Shown: positions 27,283 to 35,838 of the stretch, one piece after another
Numbering within the stretch: position 1 is the first letter of the stretch
How the letters are laid out: every line of letters begins with the position of its first letter
From: Eubacterium sp. AF22-8LB
GTDB taxonomy: Bacteria > Bacillota_I > Bacilli_A > Erysipelotrichales > Erysipelotrichaceae
Reading direction: 5' to 3'
Length of the DNA: 64,000 bases
Assembly (NCBI RefSeq): GCF_003458715.1
Contig: NZ_QRVI01000012.1
Span: 1-64,000 of the forward strand
Notes under the pieces: model-generated
Database searches by the model: none
What the model saw: only the letters and a program-made list of their open reading frames with translations
Told to the model about the DNA's origin: nothing
Position numbers and translations under genes: made by a program

Positions 27283-27303
27283 AAACACTCCGAAGAGTGT
27301 TAA
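27283..27303 (-). terminator. terminator of the amidase-like gene
   Basis: AACACTC and GAGTGTT arms on the minus strand followed by TTTTTTTG, overlapping the stop codon. Confidence 0.85.
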
Positions 27304-28010
27304 TTGATTTTATCCAAAAAGCTTTGTGTAATCGCATCAGCAATTTTTTGTTGGAAGGTTTCATCAATCAGCTTTGAATAATCATCCGAATTACTCAAAT
27401 AACCAAGCTCTAAAAGAATCGATGGAATTTGACTGTCATATAGAATTGGGAAGTTTTCATAATGATCTGAATCAATTCCCTCAAATTGAGATAGGTTGAT
27501 TGAACTCATGGTACTTGCGAGCTCCTTTGCCAATTGAATCATTTTTTCATTTGGCTGCGTGAATATTGAATAGCCCTTTGATAAGGAATCGGAGCTTGAA
27601 TTCATTTGAATCGAAATTAAGTAATCTGCTTTTTGCGCATTTAAAGCTGTAATACGATCCTCTGTAGTCAATGATGAATCATCACTTCTAGTGTAAACAA
27701 CTTTATAGCCGGCACTTTCTAATGTATCGCCAATCTTTTGTGCAATCGCAAGATTCAATTCTTTTTCACTCGTATGGCCTTCACTTGTATAGCCGGCATC
27801 GCTGCCACCACGACTCGCATCAATGCAAATAATTGCTTTTGATTTCGAACGTTTATTTGAAACTGTATCATTTGTGATGAGTGTTGTTTTCGATTCAGCT
27901 TGTTCTGGTACATCGATTTTTGATGTTTCTTTGATTTGTTTATTTAGATTTGGCTGTATAACCATAGCCAAAAATAACGCAAAAATTAAAAAGAGAATGG
28001 CTCTTCGCAT
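27300..28010 (-). CDS. degenerate N-acetylmuramoyl-L-alanine amidase (Amidase_3 fold)
   Basis: Amidase_3 family protein, 236 aa, with a hydrophobic anchor at residues 4-18 and so probably extracytoplasmic. The fold is clear: IDASRGGSDAG, EKELNLAIA, LISIQMN and LLELGYLSN align with the four family motifs. Both zinc-binding histidines are replaced: canonical DPGHGG reads DASRGG (Arg67) and canonical SIHAN reads SIQMN (Gln135). The metal-ligand Glu (Glu82) and catalytic Glu (Glu201) remain. It is likely an inactive or regulatory/binding protein rather than a hydrolase. Confidence 0.85.
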   Translation of the reverse strand: MRRAILFLIFALFLAMVIQPNLNKQIKETSKIDVPEQAESKTTLITNDTVSNKRSKSKAIICIDASRGGSDAGYTSEGHTSEKELNLAIAQKIGDTLESAGYKVVYTRSDDSSLTTEDRITALNAQKADYLISIQMNSSSDSLSKGYSIFTQPNEKMIQLAKELASTMSSINLSQFEGIDSDHYENFPILYDSQIPSILLELGYLSNSDDYSKLIDETFQQKIADAITQSFLDKIN

Positions 28011-28073
28011 GGAATACCCCCTTGTCTAATTATTCTAACATTTGTCGTAACAGATGAAAAGCTTTTTAAAATT

Positions 28074-28082
28074 TGTTATAAT
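28074..28082 (+). promoter_or_regulatory. extended -10 promoter of the scpAB operon
   Basis: TGTTATAAT, an extended -10 box, 7 nt before an in-frame ATG at 28090 and 19 nt before the favoured scpA start at 28102. Confidence 0.55.
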
Positions 28083-28101
28083 GGGTAACATGGGTGATAG
28101 T

Positions 28102-28833
28102 ATGGATTTTTTAATAATGTTAGATCAGTTTGAAGGTCCCTTGGATTTGATGCTGCATTTAATCAAAGAAAATAAATTGGATCTTTTTGACTTGGATATG
28201 AATGTTTTGGCAACACAGTATATTGATTATATTCATGCCATGCAAAATATGCATTTAGAAGTAGCCAGTGAATATTTATCGGAATTGGCAAGCTTGATCG
28301 CATATAAGTCAAAAAAGCTTTTGCCTAGAGAAACCGTTGAGGTAGAAGAAGAATATGAAGAAGATCAGCGTGATCAATTGGTGGCTCGCTTGCTGGAATA
28401 TCAAAGATATAAGGAAGTTAGCTTGGCATTAAAAGAAGATTATGATAAGCGGCAGCTGCATTTTTCACGCCCAGTTTCAAGCTTGGTTGAACAATGGAAG
28501 ATTCCAGTTGAAACCGATACATTAGAAGAACAATCGCCATATGATTTAATGAAAGCGATGCGCCATTGTATTGTTCGTATGGAATTGTTGCAGCCCTATG
28601 AAACGAAAGTAACCATTAAAGAATTATCGATTGAGGAACGTACGATACAAATAAAAGAGCGTATGAAACATTTGAATGGATCGATTTCATTTCAAGATCT
28701 TTGTTCAGATTGTACCAATCTGCATATGATTATTGTTACCTTTTTATCGATATTGGATTTAATACATGATAAATGGATGACCTATTCGATCGATGAAACA
28801 GAAATGATCTGGGTCACTAGAGAGGATTTATAA
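28102..28833 (+). CDS. scpA: segregation and condensation protein ScpA
   Basis: Kleisin subunit of the SMC-ScpAB condensin, 243 aa. The N-terminal FEGPLDLMLHLIKENKLDLF block, the YLSELASLIAYKSKKLLPR segment and the C-terminal winged-helix part are typical. The start is placed at 28102 with GGGTGAT as the SD. The in-frame ATG at 28090 could instead serve a leaderless transcript. The stop overlaps scpB (TAATG). Confidence 0.92.
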   Translation: MDFLIMLDQFEGPLDLMLHLIKENKLDLFDLDMNVLATQYIDYIHAMQNMHLEVASEYLSELASLIAYKSKKLLPRETVEVEEEYEEDQRDQLVARLLEYQRYKEVSLALKEDYDKRQLHFSRPVSSLVEQWKIPVETDTLEEQSPYDLMKAMRHCIVRMELLQPYETKVTIKELSIEERTIQIKERMKHLNGSISFQDLCSDCTNLHMIIVTFLSILDLIHDKWMTYSIDETEMIWVTREDL

Positions 28834-29378
28834 TGGATAATGCAAAAGCTATATTAGAAGGCCTTTTGTTTTTAAGCGGAGAAGAAGGGCTTACCATGGA
28901 GCAGATGGTTCATGGTCTACAAAATTTAGAGATGGATGATATACGTGTCTTGTTGGATAGCTTAAAATCAGAATATGCGAGTAACTCCAAAGGGATTGAA
29001 TTGGTTGAATATGCGAATCGTTTTAAGTTTGTCACAAAAGAATTCGTATATCCGTATGGTAAGCAACTGTTTGAAGAATATAAACAGCCAACCCTTTCTC
29101 AGGCTGCCATGGAAACATTGGCTATCATTGCCTATAAACAACCCATTACACGTGTTGAAATCGAAGAGATTCGTGGTGTGAATTGTGAAATGATGTTAAA
29201 AAAATTAGTGGCTCGAGGCTTGATTGAAGCTAAGGATCGTTTAGATGCGATTGGAAAACCACTTTTATATCGTGTAACGGATGAATTCTTGGATGCTTTT
29301 CAATTAGAGGATCTAAAGGAATTGCCGGAATTACCACAAACTAGAGCGAACAGCGAAGAACTATTTGAAGGAGAATAA
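28833..29378 (+). CDS. scpB: segregation and condensation protein ScpB
   Basis: Kite subunit of SMC-ScpAB with tandem winged-helix domains, 181 aa. The segment ETLAIIAYKQPITRVEIEEIRG is the family signature. Start overlaps the scpA stop by one base. Operon scpA-scpB-rluB-rsmE-mtaB-murE. Confidence 0.93.
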   Translation: MDNAKAILEGLLFLSGEEGLTMEQMVHGLQNLEMDDIRVLLDSLKSEYASNSKGIELVEYANRFKFVTKEFVYPYGKQLFEEYKQPTLSQAAMETLAIIAYKQPITRVEIEEIRGVNCEMMLKKLVARGLIEAKDRLDAIGKPLLYRVTDEFLDAFQLEDLKELPELPQTRANSEELFEGE

Positions 29379-29381
29379 TAT

Positions 29382-30110
29382 ATGGAAAGACTACAAAAGG
29401 TAATTGCCCAGGCGGGTATTTGTTCAAGAAGAAAAGCCGAAGAATTGATTTTGGATGGAAAAGTTAAAGTCAATGGCAAGGTGTGTGATGTGTTAGGTAC
29501 AAAGGTATCAAAACAAGATATGATTGAGGTCAATGGAAACATGATCTCTAAGGAAGAAAAAGTGTACTACATTATGAATAAGCCTAAGGGATGTTTATGT
29601 ACAAATAGCGATGACAAGGGAAGAAAAACAGTGTTGGATTATATGCCCAAAAATGAAAGAATCTTCTCAGTGGGTCGTTTAGACTATGATACAAGTGGTG
29701 TTTTATTACTGACAAACGATGGAGAATTCTGTAACCATATGATTCATCCTCGTTATCATTTAGAAAAGACATATGTTGTCAATCTTCAAGGGATTTTAAC
29801 AGAGGATGATATCAAACAATTAAGAAAAGGCTTAAAGACAAAAACCGAAAAGTATCAGCCGGCAAAGGTCTTTGTGCTACAAAAGGATTTGACGCGTGGA
29901 CGTACACAATTTGAATTAACAATTTCAGAAGGAAAGAACCATCAGGTGAAAAATATGATGTTGGCACTTGGACACGAGGTGCGTCGTTTGCACAGAGTTC
30001 GTTTTGCGTTTTTAGATGTCAAGGATTTAAAAGCAGGAGAATACCGTCGCTTAAAGCCATATGAAATCAAGCAGTTGAATCGTTTAAGCATGGAAGGTAT
30101 TGACGAATAA
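29382..30110 (+). CDS. rluB: 23S rRNA pseudouridine synthase RluB type
   Basis: RsuA-family pseudouridine synthase, 242 aa: N-terminal S4 domain (LQKVIAQAGICSRRKAEELI) and catalytic domain with the Asp in GRLDYDTSGVLLL. The TISEGKNHQVKNM segment is also conserved. Following scpB is its usual place in Firmicutes. The stop codon overlaps rsmE. Confidence 0.92.
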   Translation: MERLQKVIAQAGICSRRKAEELILDGKVKVNGKVCDVLGTKVSKQDMIEVNGNMISKEEKVYYIMNKPKGCLCTNSDDKGRKTVLDYMPKNERIFSVGRLDYDTSGVLLLTNDGEFCNHMIHPRYHLEKTYVVNLQGILTEDDIKQLRKGLKTKTEKYQPAKVFVLQKDLTRGRTQFELTISEGKNHQVKNMMLALGHEVRRLHRVRFAFLDVKDLKAGEYRRLKPYEIKQLNRLSMEGIDE

Positions 30111-30829
30111 TGAAACAGGTTTATTTGGACCAGATCATTAATGTAAATGATACACTTGCTTTAGATTCAAAGCAGGCACATCATATCTTTGATGTGCTTC
30201 GTACTTCATCAAAGGAAAAAATTCGTATTGTTACTAAAAGCTCAGGTGTCTTTTATGGACATGTATTGGATAAGCCCAAATTACATATTGATGAAAAGTT
30301 AGATGTTTTAAAAGAACATCAGTCAATAACACTATGCTGTGCTTTGATTAAACAAGATAAATTTGAATGGATGCTTCAAAAGGCATGTGAACTTGGTGTG
30401 AGTAAAATCGTTCCTTTTGTCTCTAAAAATACTGTTGTGAAATTAGATGAGAAAAAGGCTGAAAAGAAATTGGTTCGTTGGAATGAAATCTTACTTGCGG
30501 CAACCAAGCAATGCAACCGCAATACGTTGGTTGAATTAGAGTCAGTTGTTTCTTTAAAGGACTTGGTGAATTATAAGAGTGAATGTAATGTGGTTGCTTA
30601 TGAAAAGGAAAGTGATCCATCTAAGCATATGGCGCATTACTTACAATCCAATCCTTATTCCATTACGGTTTGTATTGGTCCTGAGGGTGGATTTGAAGAA
30701 AGTGAAATTAAAGTATTAAATGATTTTGGCTTTGAAAATTGTTCTTTAGGAAAGAACATACTGCGTGCTGAAACAGCCGCATGCTATGTATTAAGTGCGA
30801 TTGAATACCAAAATCATGTGGAAGGATAA
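30110..30829 (+). CDS. rsmE: 16S rRNA (uracil1498-N3)-methyltransferase RsmE
   Basis: SPOUT-class RNA methyltransferase, 239 aa. The C-terminal knot is visible as CIGPEGGFEESE and SLGKNILRAETA. An N-terminal PUA-like domain precedes it. Uses S-adenosylmethionine to methylate 16S rRNA. The start overlaps the rluB stop by one base. Confidence 0.92.
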   Translation: MKQVYLDQIINVNDTLALDSKQAHHIFDVLRTSSKEKIRIVTKSSGVFYGHVLDKPKLHIDEKLDVLKEHQSITLCCALIKQDKFEWMLQKACELGVSKIVPFVSKNTVVKLDEKKAEKKLVRWNEILLAATKQCNRNTLVELESVVSLKDLVNYKSECNVVAYEKESDPSKHMAHYLQSNPYSITVCIGPEGGFEESEIKVLNDFGFENCSLGKNILRAETAACYVLSAIEYQNHVEG

Positions 30830-30835
30830 GAAAAA

Positions 30836-32125
30836 ATGAAGTTTTCAATTATAACACTTGGCTGCAAGGTCAATGCGTACGAATCGCAATACTATGCAGG
30901 TCAGTTAGAAGAATTAGGGTATGAACAGGTATCGCCAGAACAACCATGTGATATTTGTATCATTAATACTTGTACTGTAACAAATACGGCGGCGAGTAAG
31001 TCTCGTCAAAAGATTCATTATGCTAAGCGTATGAATCCTAATGCGTTATGTGTTGTGGTAGGTTGTTTTGTGCAATTCGCAAATGAAGAGGAAAGAAAAG
31101 CTTTGGATGCTGATCTAGTGATTGGTGCCAAACAAAAGAATGAGTTGGTAAAGCTCATCCAACAAGCTTTAAATGAACATGAAAAAATTGATGTTGTGAA
31201 TGAAGTAACGCAATTCAAAGATTTTGAAGCGATGCCTGTTCATTGTTTTGAATCGATGCATCGTGCATTTTTGAAGGTGCAGGATGGATGTAATCAATTC
31301 TGTTCCTATTGTGCTATTCCTTTTGCGCGTGGAAGAGAAAGAAGCTTAGATCATAACCAGGTTATTCAAATTGCCAAGGATCTATGTGATAGAGGGCATA
31401 GTGAAATTGTTTTAACGGGTATTCATACAGGTCGTTATTTTGATGGGGAATATCATTTGGCTGATCTTTTAAAGGATCTTTTAGAAAACACACCCGAACA
31501 TGTATATTATCGTATATCAAGCATTGAAATTACTGAGGTTACGGATGAATTGATTCATTTGATGCAGGAAAATCCTCGTATGTGCCATCATTTACATATT
31601 CCAATACAGTCGGCATGTAATGAAACGTTAAAGCGTATGAATCGTCCATATACGATTGAAGAATTTAAAGAAAAAATCAATTATATTCGTTCTTGCATTC
31701 CAGATATTTCGATTTCAACCGATGTAATCGCAGGTTTTGTACAGGAAAGTGATGAGGAGTTTGAAACGACATATAAAAATCTTGCGGATTTAGAATTAAG
31801 TTTTTTCCATGTCTTCCCTTATAGTAAGCGTAATGGGACAAAGGCAAGTACTTTAAAGGGTGAAATCAATGGTAAGATTGCCAAGGCTAGAGTTGCTCGT
31901 TTACTTGAACTTTCGAATGCTTGTAGAGAAAAGGATATGCAGCGTTTTAATCCTGTTCAAGTCTTGATTGAAAGAAAACAAGATGGTTACTATACAGGAT
32001 ATACAAACCAATATCATCCATGTAAGATATTGAGTGATGCGCCATTAAGTGGTAGAATCACTATCGAATGGGAACGTATCGAAGAGGGTACGTACTATGG
32101 AAAGAAGGATGTTGTATGCGATTAA
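30836..32125 (+). CDS. mtaB: tRNA t6A37 methylthiotransferase MtaB
   Basis: Radical-SAM methylthiotransferase that makes ms2t6A37 in tRNA, 429 aa. The N-terminal MTTase domain has TLGCKVN, INTCTVT and the third-cluster Cys in VVGCFVQ; the radical-SAM cluster motif is CNQFCSYCAIP. A C-terminal TRAM-like end follows. It overlaps the murE start. Confidence 0.92.
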   Translation: MKFSIITLGCKVNAYESQYYAGQLEELGYEQVSPEQPCDICIINTCTVTNTAASKSRQKIHYAKRMNPNALCVVVGCFVQFANEEERKALDADLVIGAKQKNELVKLIQQALNEHEKIDVVNEVTQFKDFEAMPVHCFESMHRAFLKVQDGCNQFCSYCAIPFARGRERSLDHNQVIQIAKDLCDRGHSEIVLTGIHTGRYFDGEYHLADLLKDLLENTPEHVYYRISSIEITEVTDELIHLMQENPRMCHHLHIPIQSACNETLKRMNRPYTIEEFKEKINYIRSCIPDISISTDVIAGFVQESDEEFETTYKNLADLELSFFHVFPYSKRNGTKASTLKGEINGKIAKARVARLLELSNACREKDMQRFNPVQVLIERKQDGYYTGYTNQYHPCKILSDAPLSGRITIEWERIEEGTYYGKKDVVCD

Positions 32126-33558
32126 GCAAACTATTTAAAAATGCACCTACAATCAATATTACAGGTTTAAGCTTTGATTCAAGAACGGTTCGTCCAGGAA
32201 ATATTTATTTCTGTTTACCCGGACTAACAAATGATGGGCATGACTTTATTGATTCAGCTATAAAAAATGGCGCTGTTTGTATTGTTCATTCAAAGGAAAT
32301 TTTGAATATGGCACCAGGTGCTGTATATATTCGCGTGGAAGATGTCAATGATGCCATGAATACAGTAGCGCGTATCTTCTATGCGAAACCAAGTGATAAA
32401 ATGAAAATGTATGGTGTGACTGGTACAAATGGAAAATCAACCATTACTAATATTATTCGTGACATTATCAATGATAAAACGCCATGTGGCTATATTGGTA
32501 CGATTGCGATCAAATATGGAGATATTGAATTGCAGCCAAATTTAACAACGCCAGATGCTTTATTCTTGCAATCAAAGCTTGCAGATATGGTTCGTTGTGG
32601 TATGAAGGCTTGTGCTTTAGAGGTTTCAAGTCATGGGCTTGCCCAACATCGTGTAGATGGTATTTCTTTTGATTGTGCTATCTTTACAAATTTAACATAT
32701 GATCATTTGGATTTTCATGGAACAATGGAAAACTATTTTGAAGCGAAGAGCCTATTGTTTAAAAATCTTGTTAAGGATAATGGTGTTTCCATATTGAATA
32801 AGGATGATGAAAAATATGAAGCATTAAAGGATTGCTCAAAAGCTCGCGTTATTTCTTATGGAGTCAATAGTGAAGCGGATTATCGTGCAATCAATATTAA
32901 GATGAGCTCTCAGGGTACACAATTTGATTTGGTGTATTCAGGACATATGTATCCGGTTAAGACAAATTTAGTAGGTAACTTTAATGTCCATAATTTATTG
33001 GCGGCAATCGCAGCTTTAAAAGAAACGGGATATGATTTAAATAATATCATTGAAAAATGTCAGCATATTGCTCAGGTCGAAGGTCGTATGGAACGTATTG
33101 ACTGTGGACAGCCATTTAATGTGATTGTTGACTTTGCACATACACCAGATGGCATGGAAAAGATGATGCAGTTTGGAAGAAGCGTGACAATGCCAGGACA
33201 TCGTTTAATTGCAGTATTTGGTTCGGCTGGTAAGCGTGATGTGCATAAGCGTAAGGTATTCGGTGAACTAGCTGATAAATATTGTGATTATATTGTTATT
33301 ACTGAGGATGATCCTCGTGATGAAGATCCAAAAGAAATCGCAGATCAAATTAAGTCTGGTATTCAAGATACGTTACATGTATTTATTCAGGATCGTTATG
33401 AAGCTATCCATCAAGCCATTACATCAGCTCAAGAAGGAGATACTGTCTTGCTTCTTGGAAAAGGGGACGAAAGCTTTATCTATCGTGAAAACGGAAGAGC
33501 TCCTTGGGTAGGAGATAATGTGGCTGCCAAGGAATGTATTCAGCAAAGTCTTGCCTAA
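32116..33558 (+). CDS. murE: UDP-MurNAc-tripeptide synthetase MurE
   Basis: Adds the third amino acid of the peptidoglycan stem, 480 aa. The ATP-binding GVTGTNGKST and the EVSSHGLAQHRV segment are clear. The motif that usually distinguishes substrates reads EDDPRDEDP: it keeps the Arg of meso-DAP enzymes (DNPR) but has Asp in place of Asn, so lysine, DAP or another residue cannot be assigned. The start at 32116 has GAAGGATG upstream; an earlier ATG at 32068 lies deep inside mtaB. Confidence 0.9.
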   Translation: MRLSKLFKNAPTINITGLSFDSRTVRPGNIYFCLPGLTNDGHDFIDSAIKNGAVCIVHSKEILNMAPGAVYIRVEDVNDAMNTVARIFYAKPSDKMKMYGVTGTNGKSTITNIIRDIINDKTPCGYIGTIAIKYGDIELQPNLTTPDALFLQSKLADMVRCGMKACALEVSSHGLAQHRVDGISFDCAIFTNLTYDHLDFHGTMENYFEAKSLLFKNLVKDNGVSILNKDDEKYEALKDCSKARVISYGVNSEADYRAINIKMSSQGTQFDLVYSGHMYPVKTNLVGNFNVHNLLAAIAALKETGYDLNNIIEKCQHIAQVEGRMERIDCGQPFNVIVDFAHTPDGMEKMMQFGRSVTMPGHRLIAVFGSAGKRDVHKRKVFGELADKYCDYIVITEDDPRDEDPKEIADQIKSGIQDTLHVFIQDRYEAIHQAITSAQEGDTVLLLGKGDESFIYRENGRAPWVGDNVAAKECIQQSLA

Positions 33559-33573
33559 ATTTTTAAATAATGC

Positions 33574-33601
33574 TTGCATTATATGAAATCTTTGATATAA
33601 T
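33574..33601 (+). promoter_or_regulatory. rpsU promoter
   Basis: TTGCAT, a 16-nt spacer and TATAAT. Confidence 0.75.
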
Positions 33602-33636
33602 ATTTTTGCTAATCTTGGGAAGGGAGGTTTGTGAAT

Positions 33637-33816
33637 ATGCCAAAAGTAGTTCTTAAAGAAAACGAAGGACTTGATGACGCTTTAAGAAGATTTAAACGTC
33701 AGGTTTCTCGTAATGGCACCCTTGCTGAGGCGCGCAAAAGAGAATTTTACGTTAAACCAGGTGTGCGCAGAAAATTAAAATCAGAAGCTGCGCGTAAAGC
33801 ACGTAGAGGTAAATAA
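33637..33816 (+). CDS. rpsU: 30S ribosomal protein S21
   Basis: 59-residue S21, with the typical [20 protein letters not shown] core and the basic C terminus (AARKARRGK). The ATG at 33637 is 9 nt after GGGAGG; a GTG two codons earlier is too close to the SD. Its own promoter and a terminator make it a single-gene unit. Confidence 0.95.
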   Translation: MPKVVLKENEGLDDALRRFKRQVSRNGTLAEARKREFYVKPGVRRKLKSEAARKARRGK

Positions 33817-33842
33817 TCTGCATACTATATGCAGATTTTTTT
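33815..33842 (+). terminator. rpsU terminator
   Basis: Perfect 10-bp stem AATCTGCATA/TATGCAGATT with a 3-nt loop and seven or more T's. Confidence 0.93.
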
Positions 33843-33858
33843 CTTGAGGAGGAAATTT

Positions 33859-34815
33859 GTGTCGTTTTTAGAATTTGATTGTTCCGATCGAACATTTGAA
33901 GAGATTCAGATTTTTACAGGTTTTCAAGATTCCAACTTGGATATGTTGAGTAAATGCTTTAAATCTGTATTTATGATTCGTGATCAAAAAATCAAAGTGG
34001 AAGTAAATGATTCTTTAGATGAAAAAAAAGTAATTGAAGTCATTGAAGCTTGTTTTTCGATTATTGATACGCAACATCGATTGAATGCACAGGATGTAAA
34101 TTATATTTGTTCTCTAGCATTTAAGAATCGTTTAAAGGACTTTAAAGCTCATCAGCTACAGGCTGTATGTAAGACAAAAACAGGTAAAATGATTTATCCA
34201 AAGACCATTGGACAAGCTATTTTATGTGACGCGATGCGTCATAATGAAATTGTTTTTGCGACAGGTGTTGCTGGTACAGGAAAAACATATCTTGCCGTAG
34301 CTTATGCGGTTAATATGTTAAAAAGTGAGCGAGTTGAGAAAATCATTCTTACACGTCCAGCAGTAGAGGCTGGAGAGTCGCTTGGCTTTTTACCGGGTGA
34401 TATGAAAGAAAAGGTTGATCCTTATTTAAGGCCTTTATATGATGCGCTGAATGAAATGCTTGGCTTGGAAACTGTTGAAAAATATGTGGAGAAGCAAGTT
34501 ATTGAAATTGCGCCATTGGCATTTATGCGTGGTCGCACTTTAAATGATGCTGTAGTTATTTTGGACGAGGCACAGAATGCGACTTGTGCACAGATGAAGA
34601 TGTTTTTAACGCGTATGGGTAAAAACTGTAAGATGGTTGTTACAGGAGACGTTACACAGATCGATTTGATCAAGAAAAAGGATTCTGGTTTAATGCAAGC
34701 TTGTACGATCTTGGATCATATTGATGGGATTTCAATTATTCATTTGGAAAATAGTGATGTTGTTCGAAATCCATTGGTACAAAAAATTATTGAGCGTTAT
34801 GCCAAGGTTGAATAA
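33859..34815 (+). CDS. phoH: PhoH-like ATPase
   Basis: Cytoplasmic PhoH-family NTPase, 318 aa from the GTG at 33859, which follows GAGGAGG by 6 nt; an ATG at 33829 lies inside the rpsU terminator and is rejected. Walker A is [11 protein letters not shown], Walker B is [11 protein letters not shown], with [17 protein letters not shown] between. Family members are linked to RNA metabolism and phosphate stress; the substrate is not known. Confidence 0.9.
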   Translation: MSFLEFDCSDRTFEEIQIFTGFQDSNLDMLSKCFKSVFMIRDQKIKVEVNDSLDEKKVIEVIEACFSIIDTQHRLNAQDVNYICSLAFKNRLKDFKAHQLQAVCKTKTGKMIYPKTIGQAILCDAMRHNEIVFATGVAGTGKTYLAVAYAVNMLKSERVEKIILTRPAVEAGESLGFLPGDMKEKVDPYLRPLYDALNEMLGLETVEKYVEKQVIEIAPLAFMRGRTLNDAVVILDEAQNATCAQMKMFLTRMGKNCKMVVTGDVTQIDLIKKKDSGLMQACTILDHIDGISIIHLENSDVVRNPLVQKIIERYAKVE

Positions 34816-34836
34816 TTTACATTAAACTGTTATAAT
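34808..34836 (+). promoter_or_regulatory. yebC promoter
   Basis: TTGAAT, a 17-nt spacer and TATAAT. Confidence 0.65.
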
Positions 34837-34874
34837 TGAAAACTGTAAAAAATATATTGAAAGGTGATAAATCT

Positions 34875-35609
34875 ATGGGAAGACATTTTGAGGTTCGTGC
34901 TGCTGCAATGCAGAAAACAGCCAACGCAAAGGCAAAAATTTATTCTAGATATTCTAAAGAGATTTTAGTTGCTGCAAAAAACGGTGACCCAAATCCAGAT
35001 ATGAACCAGACTTTAAAAAAGGCGATTGATCGTGCTAAGGCAAATAACGTGCCTGCAGACGTAATCAAGCGTGCTATCGAAAAAGCAAAAAGTAGTGCTG
35101 ATGAAAGCTATTCAAGTGCTCGTTATGAAGGTTTTGGACATGGTGCAGGATCTACAATCATCATTGATTGCTTAACAGATAACGCAAACCGTACAATCGC
35201 AAACTTAAGAGCTTGTTTCAATAAATCACATTCTAAATTGGGTGTTGGTGGATCTGTATCATTTGGATATGAACACTTAGGTGTAATCGTTATTCAATAT
35301 GATAATGAGGAAGCTATGATGGATGCTTTATTAGAGGCTGAAATTGAATTAAATGATATTGAAATCGAAGAAGGATATATGACAATTACTGTTGATCCAA
35401 CTCAATTGGATGACGCAAAGGTTGTTGTTGAAAAATTAATTCCAGATGTTAAGTTTGAAGTCTTAGAAGATAAGATGATTCCAAATGAAGAGGTTGAACT
35501 TCACGGTGAAGATTTAACTTTATTCAAACGTTTAATAACTTTACTAGACGAAGTTGATGATGTACAAAATGTATATCACAACGTTTCAAACTTAGATGAA
35601 GCTGAATAA
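34875..35609 (+). CDS. yebC: YebC/PmpR family protein
   Basis: 244-residue YebC-family protein (TACO1-like). Members act as transcription factors or ease ribosome stalling at proline-rich sites. The GRHFEVRAAAMQKT start, the NARANNVPAD-like DRAKANNVPADVIKRAI segment and the acidic centre are typical. Start at 34875 follows AAAGGTGAT; an upstream ATG at 34836 overlaps the -10 box. Confidence 0.92.
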   Translation: MGRHFEVRAAAMQKTANAKAKIYSRYSKEILVAAKNGDPNPDMNQTLKKAIDRAKANNVPADVIKRAIEKAKSSADESYSSARYEGFGHGAGSTIIIDCLTDNANRTIANLRACFNKSHSKLGVGGSVSFGYEHLGVIVIQYDNEEAMMDALLEAEIELNDIEIEEGYMTITVDPTQLDDAKVVVEKLIPDVKFEVLEDKMIPNEEVELHGEDLTLFKRLITLLDEVDDVQNVYHNVSNLDEAE

Positions 35610-35624
35610 TTCATTCCTAAGAAA

Positions 35625-35815
35625 AAGAAAAAGATAAGGATATACTGTAGAGAGAAAATGGCTGGTGAAAATTTTCGTAGAATCCTTGTTGGGACACTTT
35701 GGAGGAGTTGGCTAAAAACCAACCGTTGGTCGCGTTAAGACTTGAGGTGTATACTTTACGTATAAAATAAGGTGGTACCGCGTTTAAAAACGTCCTTATA
35801 TTGGGGCGTTTTTTT
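35625..35815 (+). promoter_or_regulatory. T-box riboswitch of hisS-aspS
   Basis: tRNA-sensing transcription attenuator. AGAGAG (35649-35654) lies in stem I, the T-box AAGGTGGTACCGCG (35769-35782) in the antiterminator, and a 9-bp terminator AAAACGTCC/GGGCGTTTT with a T-run ends at about 35815. The likely specifier region reads GGGACACTTTGG: GAC (Asp, 35693-35695) is followed by a purine as usual, and CAC (His, 35695-35697) overlaps it. Both synthetases are encoded downstream. No clear promoter was found. Confidence 0.92.
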
Positions 35816-35838
35816 GTTTATTTAAAGGAGGAAAACGC

